DNA of 64,000 nucleotides from G963663365 sp963663365. Its GTDB lineage: Bacteria > Hinthialibacterota > Hinthialibacteria > Hinthialibacterales > G963663365. This document shows, one piece after another, positions 28,487 through 38,601 of the stretch. Every line of letters starts with the position of its first letter. The stretch's first letter is position 1. Both the position numbers and the translations under genes were made by a program. The stretch is taken from the NCBI GenBank assembly GCA_963663365.2, contig CAXXIH010000001.1, positions 806,001 to 870,000 of the forward strand. The letters are read 5' to 3'. The notes beneath the pieces are model-generated. The model ran no database searches, was not told the DNA's origin, and saw only the letters and a program-made list of their open reading frames with translations.

Positions 28487-29461
28487 ATGGAAGGCACAGA
28501 CGGGCTTTTGAGTTGTTATTTGTTGGATGGAAAAGGCGGTGGCGAGAGCATCGGCTGGGAGGGGATCCGCAGCTGGAAGCCGGAGCAGGGGAGTCTTTGG
28601 GTTCATCTGGACCGTAAGGCGCCGGAGGCCGACCGATGGCTGCGCGAGGAATCCGGCCTTGATGAACTGGCTTGCGAGGCCTTGTTGGCCGAAGATACGC
28701 GTCCGCGTTGCACGGTGATCGGCGAATGTCTTTTGGTGATCTTGCGCGGTGTGAATCTGAATGCCAATGCGGACCCCGAGGATATGATATCCATTCGTTT
28801 GTGGCTCGAAGCCGGGCGGGTCATCAGTCTTCGTTATCCCCGGCTCGTAGCTGTGCAGGATATTCGAGAGTCGCTTTCAAGCGGAGAAGGCCCGCAAAAT
28901 CCGGGTGACTTTTTGGCTGAACTGAATGAACGTTTGCTCTCCCGCATGAGCGGTGTTTTGGATGAACTTCAGGAATCAATTAATGACCTTGAAGAAGAAA
29001 TCCTTGAGGCTCATTCTCATGATCTGCGTTCCAGGTTGGCCGATTTGCGGAGACAGGCTATTACCCTGAGACGTTATATCTCTCCACAACGCGAAGTTCT
29101 TGTTCAATTGCAGTCTCTGAATTTGCCATGGCTCTCCAATTTGCATCGCGCACGATTGCGCGAGATGACAGACCGGATTACGCGGTATGTCGAAGATCTG
29201 GATTCTATGCGTGAACATGCGGCTGTGGCGCAGGATGAGCTAAACGCCAGACTTTCCGACCAGATGAATCGTACCATGTATATCCTGTCACTGATTACAG
29301 CCGTGTTTTTGCCGTTGGGATTATTGACAGGGCTTTTGGGGATCAATGTGGCCGGTATGCCCGGGGTGGATAACGGCTGGGCCTTTACCTATGTCTGTAT
29401 CATTTTGGTTGTTTTGGCGGTGATACAAATCATCCTGTTCCGTAGATTGAGATTTTTCTAA
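28487..29461 (+). CDS. CorA-superfamily divalent cation transporter, ZntB-like
   Basis: A 324-residue protein. A large cytoplasmic alpha/beta domain with a long coiled helix (RMSGVLDELQESINDLEEEILEA region), then two C-terminal membrane helices. The loop motif after the first helix is GIN (GLLGINVAGMPG), as in ZntB, instead of the GMN of CorA magnesium channels; ZntB moves zinc. The frame opens 11 codons earlier at a TTG (28454); the ATG 28487 was chosen because TTG has only a weak AAGG site. Stands alone. Confidence 0.85.
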   Translation: MEGTDGLLSCYLLDGKGGGESIGWEGIRSWKPEQGSLWVHLDRKAPEADRWLREESGLDELACEALLAEDTRPRCTVIGECLLVILRGVNLNANADPEDMISIRLWLEAGRVISLRYPRLVAVQDIRESLSSGEGPQNPGDFLAELNERLLSRMSGVLDELQESINDLEEEILEAHSHDLRSRLADLRRQAITLRRYISPQREVLVQLQSLNLPWLSNLHRARLREMTDRITRYVEDLDSMREHAAVAQDELNARLSDQMNRTMYILSLITAVFLPLGLLTGLLGINVAGMPGVDNGWAFTYVCIILVVLAVIQIILFRRLRFF

Positions 29462-29599
29462 TTACGCCGCAGGAATCGTGTTTTGCCTCGATATTCGCAC
29501 TTCCCTTGGTTTCGTGTGGTAATGAGATGTGACTGTTTACAGCCATGTTTTCAGTGTTTACCATAAAACATCAAATTCCACCATTAAAAGGGGAATCTG

Positions 29600-30478
29600 A
29601 TGATCGATAAGTATACGGCTTCATATTTGGGACTTGTTGGTCTATCCGGCGCATTGTTGATCGCCTGGGCGCGATATAAAATATCGAAACTTCAGTTCCA
29701 AAGAAGCAGACGAATTAAAGGACTTAAGCAGTTTGAAACGATTAAGACGTCCACGCCTGTTGATAAGCCCATACAACAAGCGAAAGAAACTGCGGTTGAA
29801 AACATCGAGTACAGATTTTCGATTATTCGCAAATTATCCTTTTATTCTATCATTACGGTATGGGTTATTGCGCTTGCTTTTCCTTTTCTTGACAGGATGC
29901 CCGCAACGTTTATTTCTTTTATCGTGGCTGCTTCGGCGATCGTGGTTGGTGTGGCCGCACGTCCTTTTATTGAGAATTTGATTTCGGGAATTGTGATATC
30001 GTTCTCTCAGCCGATTCGGATCGGCGATACTGTGTTGATTGATGAAAAATATGGGACGATAGAAGATATCAGTGTTACGCACACGATTGTTAAAATGTGG
30101 AATTGGCGGCGTTATATTATCCCCAATGGCAGTATGCTGAGCAAAGAAATCATTAATTGCACGATTAACGACACGTACCAATGGATGCATGTCGAGTTCT
30201 ATGTTGCGTATGACGGTGATATTTCTTTGGTCGAACAATTGGCAATCGATGCGGCAAGCAAAAGCCGGCATTTTGCAAATTATGAGAAGCCGCGATTTTG
30301 GGTCATGGGGATGGAAGACAAGGCGTATCGCTGTTGGGTTGTAGCATGGGCGGATAATCCGGCGGATGCTTGGGAACTTGGAAACGATATCCGCACCGAA
30401 TTGATTAAACAGTTTAATTCCCACGGCATCAAAGCCCATCAATTTGAACTCGGTTACTCCGAGAAGCCCGATATTTGA
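29600..30478 (+). CDS. Small-conductance mechanosensitive channel (MscS family)
   Basis: A 292-residue protein with three membrane segments (about residues 7-22, 78-95 and 100-125). The last, AASAIVVGVAARPFIENLISG, resembles the pore-lining TM3 of MscS; it is followed by the beta domain signature IRIGDTVLIDEKYGTIEDISVTHT and RRYIIPNGSMLSKEIINC. A short polar insert (about 30-75) separates the first two helices. AAAGGGGA precedes the ATG. MscS relieves turgor after osmotic downshock, thematically close to the osmoprotectant importer 7 kb upstream, but there is no operon link. Confidence 0.92.
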   Translation: MIDKYTASYLGLVGLSGALLIAWARYKISKLQFQRSRRIKGLKQFETIKTSTPVDKPIQQAKETAVENIEYRFSIIRKLSFYSIITVWVIALAFPFLDRMPATFISFIVAASAIVVGVAARPFIENLISGIVISFSQPIRIGDTVLIDEKYGTIEDISVTHTIVKMWNWRRYIIPNGSMLSKEIINCTINDTYQWMHVEFYVAYDGDISLVEQLAIDAASKSRHFANYEKPRFWVMGMEDKAYRCWVVAWADNPADAWELGNDIRTELIKQFNSHGIKAHQFELGYSEKPDI

Positions 30479-30968
30479 TATTTTATTACCTTTAAGCTAT
30501 GCATGACCAGTATTCGGCCTTGTTGATTTGGGCGGATGCTTTTTGTGTCCGTATGTTGTAGAATCTTTTCAGTTTGGCGATGTTCGGTTGTGGCGAATTT
30601 TTCGAGGCCATGATTGGTATAGGACCGGTTTGAAAATCCCTATCCGAGAGACAATGGTTCTATCATGCGAATTCGGAGAGTTCTGAAACAGCGGCTCGGC
30701 AGGAGCCTCGTCGGAGTACCTCCGCAGGCAAGTTGCCTTACGGCCCACGATTTCAAAGTGTGTGCGAAGGATGAAGTTGATCAGCACCCTGCAAGGCAAA
30801 TTGGTATTAAAAACGGCTCATCAGGAGATTCGCCCTCCCGCTCGTGGCGACTTTGCCCTTGATTTTCAAGACAGTCGCCCCCGGGCATCCAAAGAATGAA
30901 GTTTTATATCCAGTTGCAGCAGAATCACAGGCGACAGATTTTGCCTGATTACGAATGGAGAAGGTCTT
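30479..30968. repeat. Repeat mosaic cluster 3 (modules A, F, A, G)
   Basis: In a 490-bp gap: a degenerate module A (about 30688-30712), module F (about 30725-30798, with the hairpin AGGCAAGTTGCCTT), a close module A (30813-30839) and module G (about 30839-30882; GGCGACT...AGTCGCC pairing, close to 173-217). The first 200 bases (30479-30680) hold nothing recognisable. The last 80 bases lead to the ribosome binding site GGAGAAGG of the next gene. Confidence 0.72.
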
Positions 30969-33900
30969 ATGTGCAGTGCGCGACGGCCCAGTTACCTAAG
31001 AAGTGCGATCTATTGGGTGTTATTTGCGGGAATATGCCTACCGGCTTTGAGCGGTGTTAAAGAGCCATTGGTGCTTTTCGTAGCTACGGAAGGCAACGAC
31101 GGCTGGTCCGGGACGCTGACGTCTCCCAACGAAAATCAAACAGATGGCCCCTTTGCAACGCTGTTGCGCGCACGGGATGAAATCCGTGCGATCCGGAATT
31201 CCCAGGCTATGCCCGATGATGGGATAACGGTTGTTGTGAGAGGCGGGACGTATTATTTAGATGCGCCTTTGGAATTGACCGCTGAAGATTCGGGGACTGA
31301 GTCGGCCCGGATTGTTTTTGCTGCATACCCGGGTGAGGAGGTGCGTCTATCGGGAGGCCGTCCGGTAAAAGACTTTTCGCATGTTACCGATCCCGATGTG
31401 TTGGCGTGCCTTGTTGACGATGCCCGGACACACGTTTATCAGACCAATTTGAAGAAACAGGGTATCTCGGATTTTGGTCCTGCCGATGGCGGTGGGCTTG
31501 AAGTGTTCCATGAAGATTCGCCTCTTTGGATTGCCCGTTGGCCGAATGAGGATTTTGTGAAAATCAAAGGCTTGGTGGTGGAAGATGGGCATAAGATTCA
31601 CGGGATACCAGGCAGCAAAACGGGGAAATTTATTTATGATGGGGACCGCCCCAAACGTTGGGTGAATGAAAAGGATCCATGGTTGCACGGGTACTGGTTC
31701 TGGGATTGGTCCGACCAACGTCAACAGATTGAGTCCATTGATACCGATCAAAATATCATCGCTATTAAGCCGCCTTATCACGGCTATGGGTACCGAAAGG
31801 GCCAGTGGTATTACGCATTCAATATGCTTTCGGAGATCGATGCGCCCGGCGAATATTATGTGGATCGCGAGGCTGGAATCCTTTATGTATGGCCTCCCTC
31901 GTGGCTTTCAGCGGGAAATACGGTTGTATCGGTTTTAGAGAATCTTATTCAAATCAAAGGCGCGTCGTATATCACCGTTAGCGGATTTACTCTGGAGGGC
32001 GGACGTGGCACGGCGATCAGTGTCGAGGGTGGCACGAGCAACTTGGTGGAGCGTTGCGTGATGCGCAATCTTGGTGGTTGGGGAGCAAGTATTACCGGCC
32101 AAAATCATGGGATTACGGCCTGTGAAGTTTATCAGACCGGGCGGGGTGGCATTAGCATAAACGGAGGCGACCGGAAGACATTGGAGCCTGGTGGATTATA
32201 CGCAGAAAACAATCACATCCACCATTACGGGCGTGTGTTTCGTATGTATCAGCCCGGCATTTCTTTGCATGGTGTGGGGAATCGGCTTTCCAATAATCTG
32301 ATTCATTCCGCGCCGCATATCGGTATCATGTTCGGCGGAAATGACCACATCATGGAATACAATGAGATTCACAATGTATGTTTTGAATCGAATGATGCGG
32401 GAGCAATTTATGCCGGGCGCAACTGGACTATGCGCGGCAATATCATCCGTTATAACTACATGCACGATGTAACGGGATTTGAAAATCGCGGATGTGTGGG
32501 TGTCTACCTGGATGATATGTTCGCTTCGGCGGCGATTTACGGCAATGTTTTTCGTAATGTGACAGCGGCTGCATTTATCGGCGGCGGACGCGATTGCAGT
32601 ATCGAGAATAATATCTTTATCGACTGCAATCCGGCTGTGCATGTGGATGCGCGGGCATTGGGTTGGGCCGCTAATCATGCCGATCAATGGATTGCGGAAT
32701 CCAAAGAAAAGGGGACGATTTCCGATATTGATTACAAGGCGGAACCGTATGCCTCAAAATATCCCGAATTGCCTTTGATCATGGATGGTGAGCCGAAAGC
32801 GCCCCAAGGCAATGTTATTGCGCGGAATATTTTTACCGGCGGAAGGTGGGACCGTATCGAAAAGAAAGCGCGCCCTTATTTGTCGATACATAGCAATTTG
32901 CTTGACGATTCACCGGGTTTTGTCGATGCGGAGCATCATGATTTTCGTCTTCGAGACGATTCACCGGCGTTCGATCTGGGTTTTGAACCGATTCCGATGG
33001 AACGGATCGGGCTTTTTAACGGGGGAATCAAAGGCGACTTGGCTCTTGTCGAAACGCTCGAGCAACTGTTGGGTACCGAAGCAGACGCTGAGCAACAGGC
33101 ACAGCAACTACTCGGCCTTGCGCGGGATGCCAGAAGTCAAAAGGAATATGATTCCGCCGACGGCTTTTATAAAAAAGCGGACAAGGTCCTAAGGAAAAAT
33201 GGTCTTCCTGATTTCGATCTTCGTATCGAGTGGGGGAATATGCTCATCGAAGCGGAACGTCTAAGCGCCGCGCGCAAGGTGCTTGGCAAGGTGACTAACG
33301 ATGCGGACGCACCGCCGGTGCGCCGTAGCGTGGCTCAGCTTCAAGTGGCACGTACCTTTGCGTTTGAAGATAAATACAGCGCGGCTATCAAAGCCTACGC
33401 CAAGGTGAAAGAAATTCCCGGGATTCCGCCGCACCACAGTTGGGAGGCAGATGAGTGTATCGGGGAACTCGAACGGAAGATTGCCGGATTGCCTCCACGC
33501 GATCCGCAGGCGACGCGGACGCAGCTTGAACCATTACCGGCGTGGCCAGGAAAAAATCTCTATGTGAGTGCAGAAAGAGGCGACGATGCCAATCCGGGCA
33601 CAGGTGAAAAACCGTTTGCTTCATTCGCGCGGGCGATAGAAGAGGTGAGGCGCATTCGGCAATCTGGTATGCCTCAGTACGGGATTCGTGTGCGATTTGA
33701 AGGGGGAAATTATTCTCTCGACGCCGGTTTGGTTATTGATGAGGTGTGTTCCGGCATGAAAGAGGCGCCCGTGGTTTTCTCCGCGGAAGGTGAAGAAGCG
33801 GTATTTAACGCGGGGACCAAGATCAGCGGCTTTGCGCCGGTTGCCGATCCTGAAATCAATTCCCGGCTGCCTGAAGAAGCGCAGGGAAAAGTCTTTGTGA

Positions 33901-35519
33901 CTGATCTGAAGAAGCAGGGGATTACACAATACGGCGACCTGATTACGCGTGGATTCGGGGTTCCGAATAATAATGTTTCCTCTTTGGAACTCTACTTTAA
34001 TGGGGAACCGATGACGTCTGCACGTTGGCCGAATGAGGGCTTTGTCCGTACCGGCCCGGTCTTGGAACTTGGCAAAACAGGCGAAGGTAAGACCGGACGT
34101 TTTGTTTTCGATTCGCCCCGTATCCAGCGTTGGAAAACCGCACGCGATCCCATGATGTATGGCTATTGGTTTTATGACTGGGCCGATTGCATGGTTGGAA
34201 TTTCAGAAATTGATTTTTCTGCCCATGAAATCAAAACCAAGCATGGAACCAACTATGGTTTTAAAGAAGGCCAGCCATTCCGGGTGTTTAATCTCTTGGA
34301 AGAAATCGATGAACCCGGAGAATGGTATCTGGACCGTGAAGCAGGGAAGTTGTATCTCTATCCGCCTTCCGATCCCGGCGAGGCTGCGATTGAATTGTCG
34401 ATGGTTGAAGAACCGTTGCTTAAACTCACCAATGCCAAGAATGTTGTTCTCAAAGGTTTAACTTTTGAACTGGGCCGAGGCGATGGATTGGTTGTTGACG
34501 GCGGTGAATCCTGCAAGGTGTTGGCTTGCACCTTCCGCCGTTTGGGCGCAACCGGTATCCGTGTTAATGGCGGCAACAATCACATTGTGATGGCCTCGAA
34601 TCTCCATACTTTGGGGCGGGGTGGTATTCACATAACCGGAGGTGACCGGCGTACACTCACGCCCGCCGGGCATGTTGTGGAGAACTGCGAAGTTTATAAT
34701 TTTTCGCGCATCGACCGTACGTATACGCCCGCCGTGTTCATGGATGGCGCGGGTATACGTATCGCGCATAACAGTTTTCACAATACACCTTGTCATGGAA
34801 TGCGTATCGAAGGCAACGATCATATTGTGGAATTTAACAACGTCTACAATGTTGTGCGTGAATCGGACGACCAGGGCGGAATCGATGTTTTTCTGAATCC
34901 TACGTATCGTGGAAATATCTTACGCTACAACTTCTGGCACGATATTGGAGGCGAACGGGCTTGTGGTCAAGCGGGTATCCGTTTGGATGATGCGATCAGC
35001 GGCACTTTAATCTATGGCAATGTTTTCTATCGGACATCCGCGGGCAACTTTGGCGGTGTTCAGATTCACGGCGGAAAAGACAATTGGGTTGATAATAATC
35101 TTTTTGTCGATTGCCGTTTTGCGATCAGTCTTTCACAGTGGTCCGATAAGCGTTGGTATGAGTTTTTGGATTCGGATAACATCAAAGGGTTTATGGATGA
35201 TGTTAAAATCAACGAGCCGCCTTACTGTGAGCGTTATCCTGAACTGGCCCATTTGCGGGATAATCCATCAGTCAATCACATCTGGCGCAACCTCGCCGTG
35301 GATAGTGTTAAGTTCGTGGTTCGTGAACGAGTGAAACAAGACAAACTGGACAACACATCCACAAGGATCGATCCGGGATTTCTCGATTTGACATCCGGCG
35401 ATTTTGGTTGGGAGGCGAATGCGATTGGGCTTCGCTCCTCGAGTTTTCGTCCCATTCCGATTGAGGAGATCGGTCTCTATGAGGATGAGTTACGTTCTAT
35501 GGTTGAGGCCAGGAAATAG
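30969..35519 (+). CDS. Tandem-duplicated right-handed beta-helix protein, exported
   Basis: A 1516-residue protein with a signal peptide (about residues 12-30). Two full beta-helix modules, about 35-690 and 860-1510, are clear relatives: each starts LFVATEGNDGW / LYVSAERGDD, then a YYLDAPL / NYSLDAGL segment, then VRLSGG / VFNAG, LKKQGI, RWPNEDFV / RWPNEGFV, GYWFWDWSD / GYWFYDWAD, GRGGISINGGDRKTL / GRGGIHITGGDRRTL. The linker (about 690-860) is helical and TPR-like. This module type is related to GH141-like and polysaccharide-lyase beta-helix proteins. It heads a same-strand row with gaps of 61 and 56 bp. Fold is sure, activity is not. Confidence 0.85.
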   Translation: MCSARRPSYLRSAIYWVLFAGICLPALSGVKEPLVLFVATEGNDGWSGTLTSPNENQTDGPFATLLRARDEIRAIRNSQAMPDDGITVVVRGGTYYLDAPLELTAEDSGTESARIVFAAYPGEEVRLSGGRPVKDFSHVTDPDVLACLVDDARTHVYQTNLKKQGISDFGPADGGGLEVFHEDSPLWIARWPNEDFVKIKGLVVEDGHKIHGIPGSKTGKFIYDGDRPKRWVNEKDPWLHGYWFWDWSDQRQQIESIDTDQNIIAIKPPYHGYGYRKGQWYYAFNMLSEIDAPGEYYVDREAGILYVWPPSWLSAGNTVVSVLENLIQIKGASYITVSGFTLEGGRGTAISVEGGTSNLVERCVMRNLGGWGASITGQNHGITACEVYQTGRGGISINGGDRKTLEPGGLYAENNHIHHYGRVFRMYQPGISLHGVGNRLSNNLIHSAPHIGIMFGGNDHIMEYNEIHNVCFESNDAGAIYAGRNWTMRGNIIRYNYMHDVTGFENRGCVGVYLDDMFASAAIYGNVFRNVTAAAFIGGGRDCSIENNIFIDCNPAVHVDARALGWAANHADQWIAESKEKGTISDIDYKAEPYASKYPELPLIMDGEPKAPQGNVIARNIFTGGRWDRIEKKARPYLSIHSNLLDDSPGFVDAEHHDFRLRDDSPAFDLGFEPIPMERIGLFNGGIKGDLALVETLEQLLGTEADAEQQAQQLLGLARDARSQKEYDSADGFYKKADKVLRKNGLPDFDLRIEWGNMLIEAERLSAARKVLGKVTNDADAPPVRRSVAQLQVARTFAFEDKYSAAIKAYAKVKEIPGIPPHHSWEADECIGELERKIAGLPPRDPQATRTQLEPLPAWPGKNLYVSAERGDDANPGTGEKPFASFARAIEEVRRIRQSGMPQYGIRVRFEGGNYSLDAGLVIDEVCSGMKEAPVVFSAEGEEAVFNAGTKISGFAPVADPEINSRLPEEAQGKVFVTDLKKQGITQYGDLITRGFGVPNNNVSSLELYFNGEPMTSARWPNEGFVRTGPVLELGKTGEGKTGRFVFDSPRIQRWKTARDPMMYGYWFYDWADCMVGISEIDFSAHEIKTKHGTNYGFKEGQPFRVFNLLEEIDEPGEWYLDREAGKLYLYPPSDPGEAAIELSMVEEPLLKLTNAKNVVLKGLTFELGRGDGLVVDGGESCKVLACTFRRLGATGIRVNGGNNHIVMASNLHTLGRGGIHITGGDRRTLTPAGHVVENCEVYNFSRIDRTYTPAVFMDGAGIRIAHNSFHNTPCHGMRIEGNDHIVEFNNVYNVVRESDDQGGIDVFLNPTYRGNILRYNFWHDIGGERACGQAGIRLDDAISGTLIYGNVFYRTSAGNFGGVQIHGGKDNWVDNNLFVDCRFAISLSQWSDKRWYEFLDSDNIKGFMDDVKINEPPYCERYPELAHLRDNPSVNHIWRNLAVDSVKFVVRERVKQDKLDNTSTRIDPGFLDLTSGDFGWEANAIGLRSSSFRPIPIEEIGLYEDELRSMVEARK

Positions 35520-35580
35520 AGAATCTCATTAGCCTGCGAGTATTATCTGTAAAAATAGAAACAAGGTAGGAAATCCTTTC

Positions 35581-36813
35581 ATGATCCATACAAAAAAAAT
35601 CCCACGAATTTCGTGCATTCTGTGTCTGGCGGTATTGCCGTTTTGTGTTTCCAGCACTTATGCGGCTAATTTCGATCCTGTGGCAACAGACTATACGGGA
35701 CATAAAGGCGAGACGCTTTATGTCTCCAAACTGGGAGATAACTCGGATGGCAAGAGTTGGGAAGGTGCATTTCATACCATTCAGGCGGCTTTGCAGGCGG
35801 TGCCGGATGCGGATGGCGGGCATTGTGTTGTGATTCGTCCCGATACCTATGCTGAGGCGAATCTATACCCATCCTATAAGGGGAGTGCCGGTTCTTACAA
35901 TCTATTAATTGGCGATGCCGATGGCAGCCTTGGTTCGGGTGCAACGGGATGGGTTGTGCTCGATTCCGGCGCGCCGCTTGAAGTTGTGCGGACCAATCCC
36001 AAAGCGCCAACCGGTAATCCGACTTGGATGATTCTCGATTCGGGCGATCCCGAAAAAGAGACAGGACTGAAAAGCGTCGATTGGTGGGGGCCTTTTAAAT
36101 GCGATCCTGCCTTTTCCGCTTTGATTTGGGATCGATGGATTTTCCGCAATTTATATGTCACGGGTTCGGAAGGCGGACTTGGTTGGGATATTACTTCTGA
36201 GGGCGGATCCGAGTTTACTGCAATTGTAGAAGATTGCGTTGGAATCGGACGTTTTGCCGGTGCGGCGGTGATGGCCCACGTAGGGCGCAAAGATGAGCCG
36301 GTACTGTTTCGCCGATCATTCTTTATGAATCTGGATTGGTGGGGAGACGCCGGGGCTGCCTACGTTCGGGCACATAATAAAACTATGCCGGATCATCCTG
36401 ACGCTGTTTTTGAGGATTGCACCTTGGTTAGTCCCGATAACGCGCTGCAAGCAGGCAATCCCGGTTTCGATGGTTATTCCCGTGTGAAATTCAAGAACTG
36501 CAAACTGATTGTTCTTAACTTTTCACAGCCGCATGGTACGCCATCGACGGGAATTATCGCCAGCCGAATTGAAGGCAAATTGCTGCATGTCGATTTGGAG
36601 GATTGCACACTGATTGGATACAAGGTATTCGGTGTCGGCGATAAGGATGAAAAAAGCGATGTTTCTTATAGTGTGAAAGGAAATGTTGAGGCCTATGTGC
36701 AATACCGGCAACCGGTGCCGGAAGGGATTAAACGTCTGCGGTTTTGGCCGGTCGATGCTTTTAGCGCGATTCATCCGCCGGATATCAAATCGGGGCCTTC
36801 GGTGTTACGTTGA
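35581..36813 (+). CDS. Exported beta-helix-like protein
   Basis: A 410-residue protein with a signal peptide cleaved after about residue 28 (VSSTYAA). It opens GETLYVSKLGDNSDGKSWEGAFHTIQAALQAVPD, the usual start of pectate-lyase-type or DUF1565 beta-helices, followed by repeated short strands (AVFEDCTLVSPDN, VKFKNCKLIVLN, VDLEDCTLIGYK) forming the helix rungs. AGGAAA precedes the ATG. It probably binds or cuts a polysaccharide together with its neighbours. Activity cannot be assigned. Confidence 0.78.
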   Translation: MIHTKKIPRISCILCLAVLPFCVSSTYAANFDPVATDYTGHKGETLYVSKLGDNSDGKSWEGAFHTIQAALQAVPDADGGHCVVIRPDTYAEANLYPSYKGSAGSYNLLIGDADGSLGSGATGWVVLDSGAPLEVVRTNPKAPTGNPTWMILDSGDPEKETGLKSVDWWGPFKCDPAFSALIWDRWIFRNLYVTGSEGGLGWDITSEGGSEFTAIVEDCVGIGRFAGAAVMAHVGRKDEPVLFRRSFFMNLDWWGDAGAAYVRAHNKTMPDHPDAVFEDCTLVSPDNALQAGNPGFDGYSRVKFKNCKLIVLNFSQPHGTPSTGIIASRIEGKLLHVDLEDCTLIGYKVFGVGDKDEKSDVSYSVKGNVEAYVQYRQPVPEGIKRLRFWPVDAFSAIHPPDIKSGPSVLR

Positions 36814-36869
36814 ACTCGGTTGTTTGTTGATTGATTTTCGATAAAACATACGAATCAGTGGGGGGAATA

Positions 36870-38021
36870 ATGCGTACTACGTCAGCTAAAACAAAGTCGA
36901 GGAATTCATGGTTGATCTTTCCGGTTTTTCTAGGGCTTCTTTATGGCTGTGCCCAACCATGTGATCTGTGTCATGAAGATCAGAAGGCCAAAGCTATGAC
37001 AGTGTTGCCGGATATCCAACTGTTCTATTACCCGTGGTATGCGAATCCTGAGACTGATGGCGCTTGGTCACAGTGGAATCATGTGATTTCCGATCGTGGT
37101 CCCGGTCCACGCGGGCAGCACGAGCCGCCGGAGGATATCGGTGCGAATTTCTATCCGGAAATCGGCCTGTATAGTTCTAACAGCATTGACGACTCGCGAG
37201 AACATATGCGAATGATCCGCCGGGCCGACGCAGGCGTGATCTCGCTTTCATGGTGGGGCAAGGGCACCTTTACCGATAAAGCCGCGCGTGTGGTGCTGCA
37301 AGCCGCAGAAGAATACGGCATACAGATCAATTTTCATATCGAACCCTATCCGGGACGGAGCGCTGTATCGGTGCGCGACGATATTGCCTATCTCATTGAG
37401 ACATTCGGCGGTTCCAAGGCATTTTACCGCAATGCCTCACATGGGAATCTGCCCATGTTTTATATCTACGATTCTTATTTGATCGATGTTAAAGATTGGG
37501 CCGAAGTGCTCAGCCCCAATACATCCCAGACTATGCGCGGCACCCAGCACGATGCCATTGTTATCGCCCTTTTTGTTAAAGAGGGTGATGAAGCGTTTGT
37601 AAGCGGCGGACATTTTGATGGATTCTATACGTACTTTGCGACTAATGGCTTTACGCATGGCTCTACCTATGCCAATTGGCAAAAGATGGGCGCATGGGCA
37701 AAAGCAAATGGGAAAATATTTATACCCAGTGTCGGGCCAGGCTATGATGATACCCGTATCCGTCCTTGGAACGGAAAAAACCAACGTGAGCGTGAGAACG
37801 GCGCGTATTACGACCGGATGTTCCAGGCCGCCATTGATGCGCAACCGGATATCATCTCAATTACATCCTTTAATGAATGGCATGAGGGCACACAGATCGA
37901 GACTTCGATTCCCAAAACGATACCCGGGTACACTTATCTAGATTTTGCTCCACGTGATCCCGACTACTATCTCGAAAGAACGCGGTATTGGGCGAAGAAA
38001 TTTGAGAAGTCTCGCAGGTAG
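36870..38021 (+). CDS. GH99-like lipoprotein (endo-alpha-mannosidase/mannanase type)
   Basis: A 383-residue protein. The start at 36870 with GGGGGAA just upstream gives a signal ending LLYGC, so it is likely a lipoprotein. GH99 signatures: IQLFYYPWYANPETDG, AGVISLSWWGKG, INFHIEPYPGR, and the catalytic FNEWHEGTQIE; Glu336 and Glu339 correspond to the two glutamates, three residues apart, used by bacterial GH99 enzymes through an epoxide-type mechanism. The enzyme would cleave alpha-1,2-linked mannose structures or similar. Last gene of a three-gene row. Confidence 0.87.
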   Translation: MRTTSAKTKSRNSWLIFPVFLGLLYGCAQPCDLCHEDQKAKAMTVLPDIQLFYYPWYANPETDGAWSQWNHVISDRGPGPRGQHEPPEDIGANFYPEIGLYSSNSIDDSREHMRMIRRADAGVISLSWWGKGTFTDKAARVVLQAAEEYGIQINFHIEPYPGRSAVSVRDDIAYLIETFGGSKAFYRNASHGNLPMFYIYDSYLIDVKDWAEVLSPNTSQTMRGTQHDAIVIALFVKEGDEAFVSGGHFDGFYTYFATNGFTHGSTYANWQKMGAWAKANGKIFIPSVGPGYDDTRIRPWNGKNQRERENGAYYDRMFQAAIDAQPDIISITSFNEWHEGTQIETSIPKTIPGYTYLDFAPRDPDYYLERTRYWAKKFEKSRR

Positions 38022-38077
38022 GCCGTAGCGAGAGGGAGGCAAAGTCCCGATTTTAATTTATTGGGTTCCGAATTCAC

Positions 38078-38190
38078 TCAGGCTTTTTTGCCACGACTGC
38101 GAATTCTGCGCTTTCCGGATCGAAGGGGGTGCCGGCTACATCCAAGCAGAATCCGATGATTTTAAGGTCGCATGATTCGGATTCCTATCC
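38078..38190 (-). pseudogene. Remnant of a methyltransferase C-terminus
   Basis: 66 bases (38078-38143) are identical to the last 21 codons of the methyltransferase gene at 41148-41990 (41152-41217 there). Similarity continues, more weakly, for about 40 further bases (CCGATGATTTTAAGG against CGGCGATTTCAAAG), then stops. So a paralogous gene once ended here, or a tail was copied. Nothing else of it is left. Confidence 0.8.
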
Positions 38191-38601
38191 ATTTTTGTAT
38201 TATCTTGCTGAGAGTACTCAAGTTATAGCAGAACTTACCACCATGGGATAATGAGATTTATGTATCAATTGTGTTTTTCTGACCATAAATCGGCTTTCAT
38301 CATAAACAATTACAATTTGGTTGTGTATTTGTAACCCAAATGATACTCAATGATGACCTAAGCCTGTATTTGGGATGAAATTTTTCAATGACGCAATCAA
38401 AAATTTGGAACTTGTTATCTTTGTGTAACGCTTTTGCTACCTGTGGTTTGTATATTACTTATAAGGCAAGGATGGAAATGAGGAAGTGTAAGCACCATCC
38501 GGTTGCTGATGACTGTAATTGCGTATGTGGATAGTTATTATTGGCCTGTTGAAAAAAATGGCAAATATTAAGGCGGTTTGTTTGAGGGAAGAATAGTTGA
38601 A
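38191..38601. other. AT-rich non-coding stretch before the metallophosphoesterase
   Basis: About 410 bases, clearly more AT-rich than the neighbours, with no plausible reading frame and none of the repeat modules found elsewhere. It must hold the promoter of the 38602 gene. Its base composition and the 66-bp duplicated tails on both sides (38078 and 41152) suggest the 38.1-41.2 kb block was inserted as a unit. Confidence 0.5.

Noticed and set aside
38022..38600. A further gene between the GH99-like and phosphoesterase genes
   Set aside because: Only the methyltransferase tail remnant is coding-like; the rest has frequent stops in all frames.
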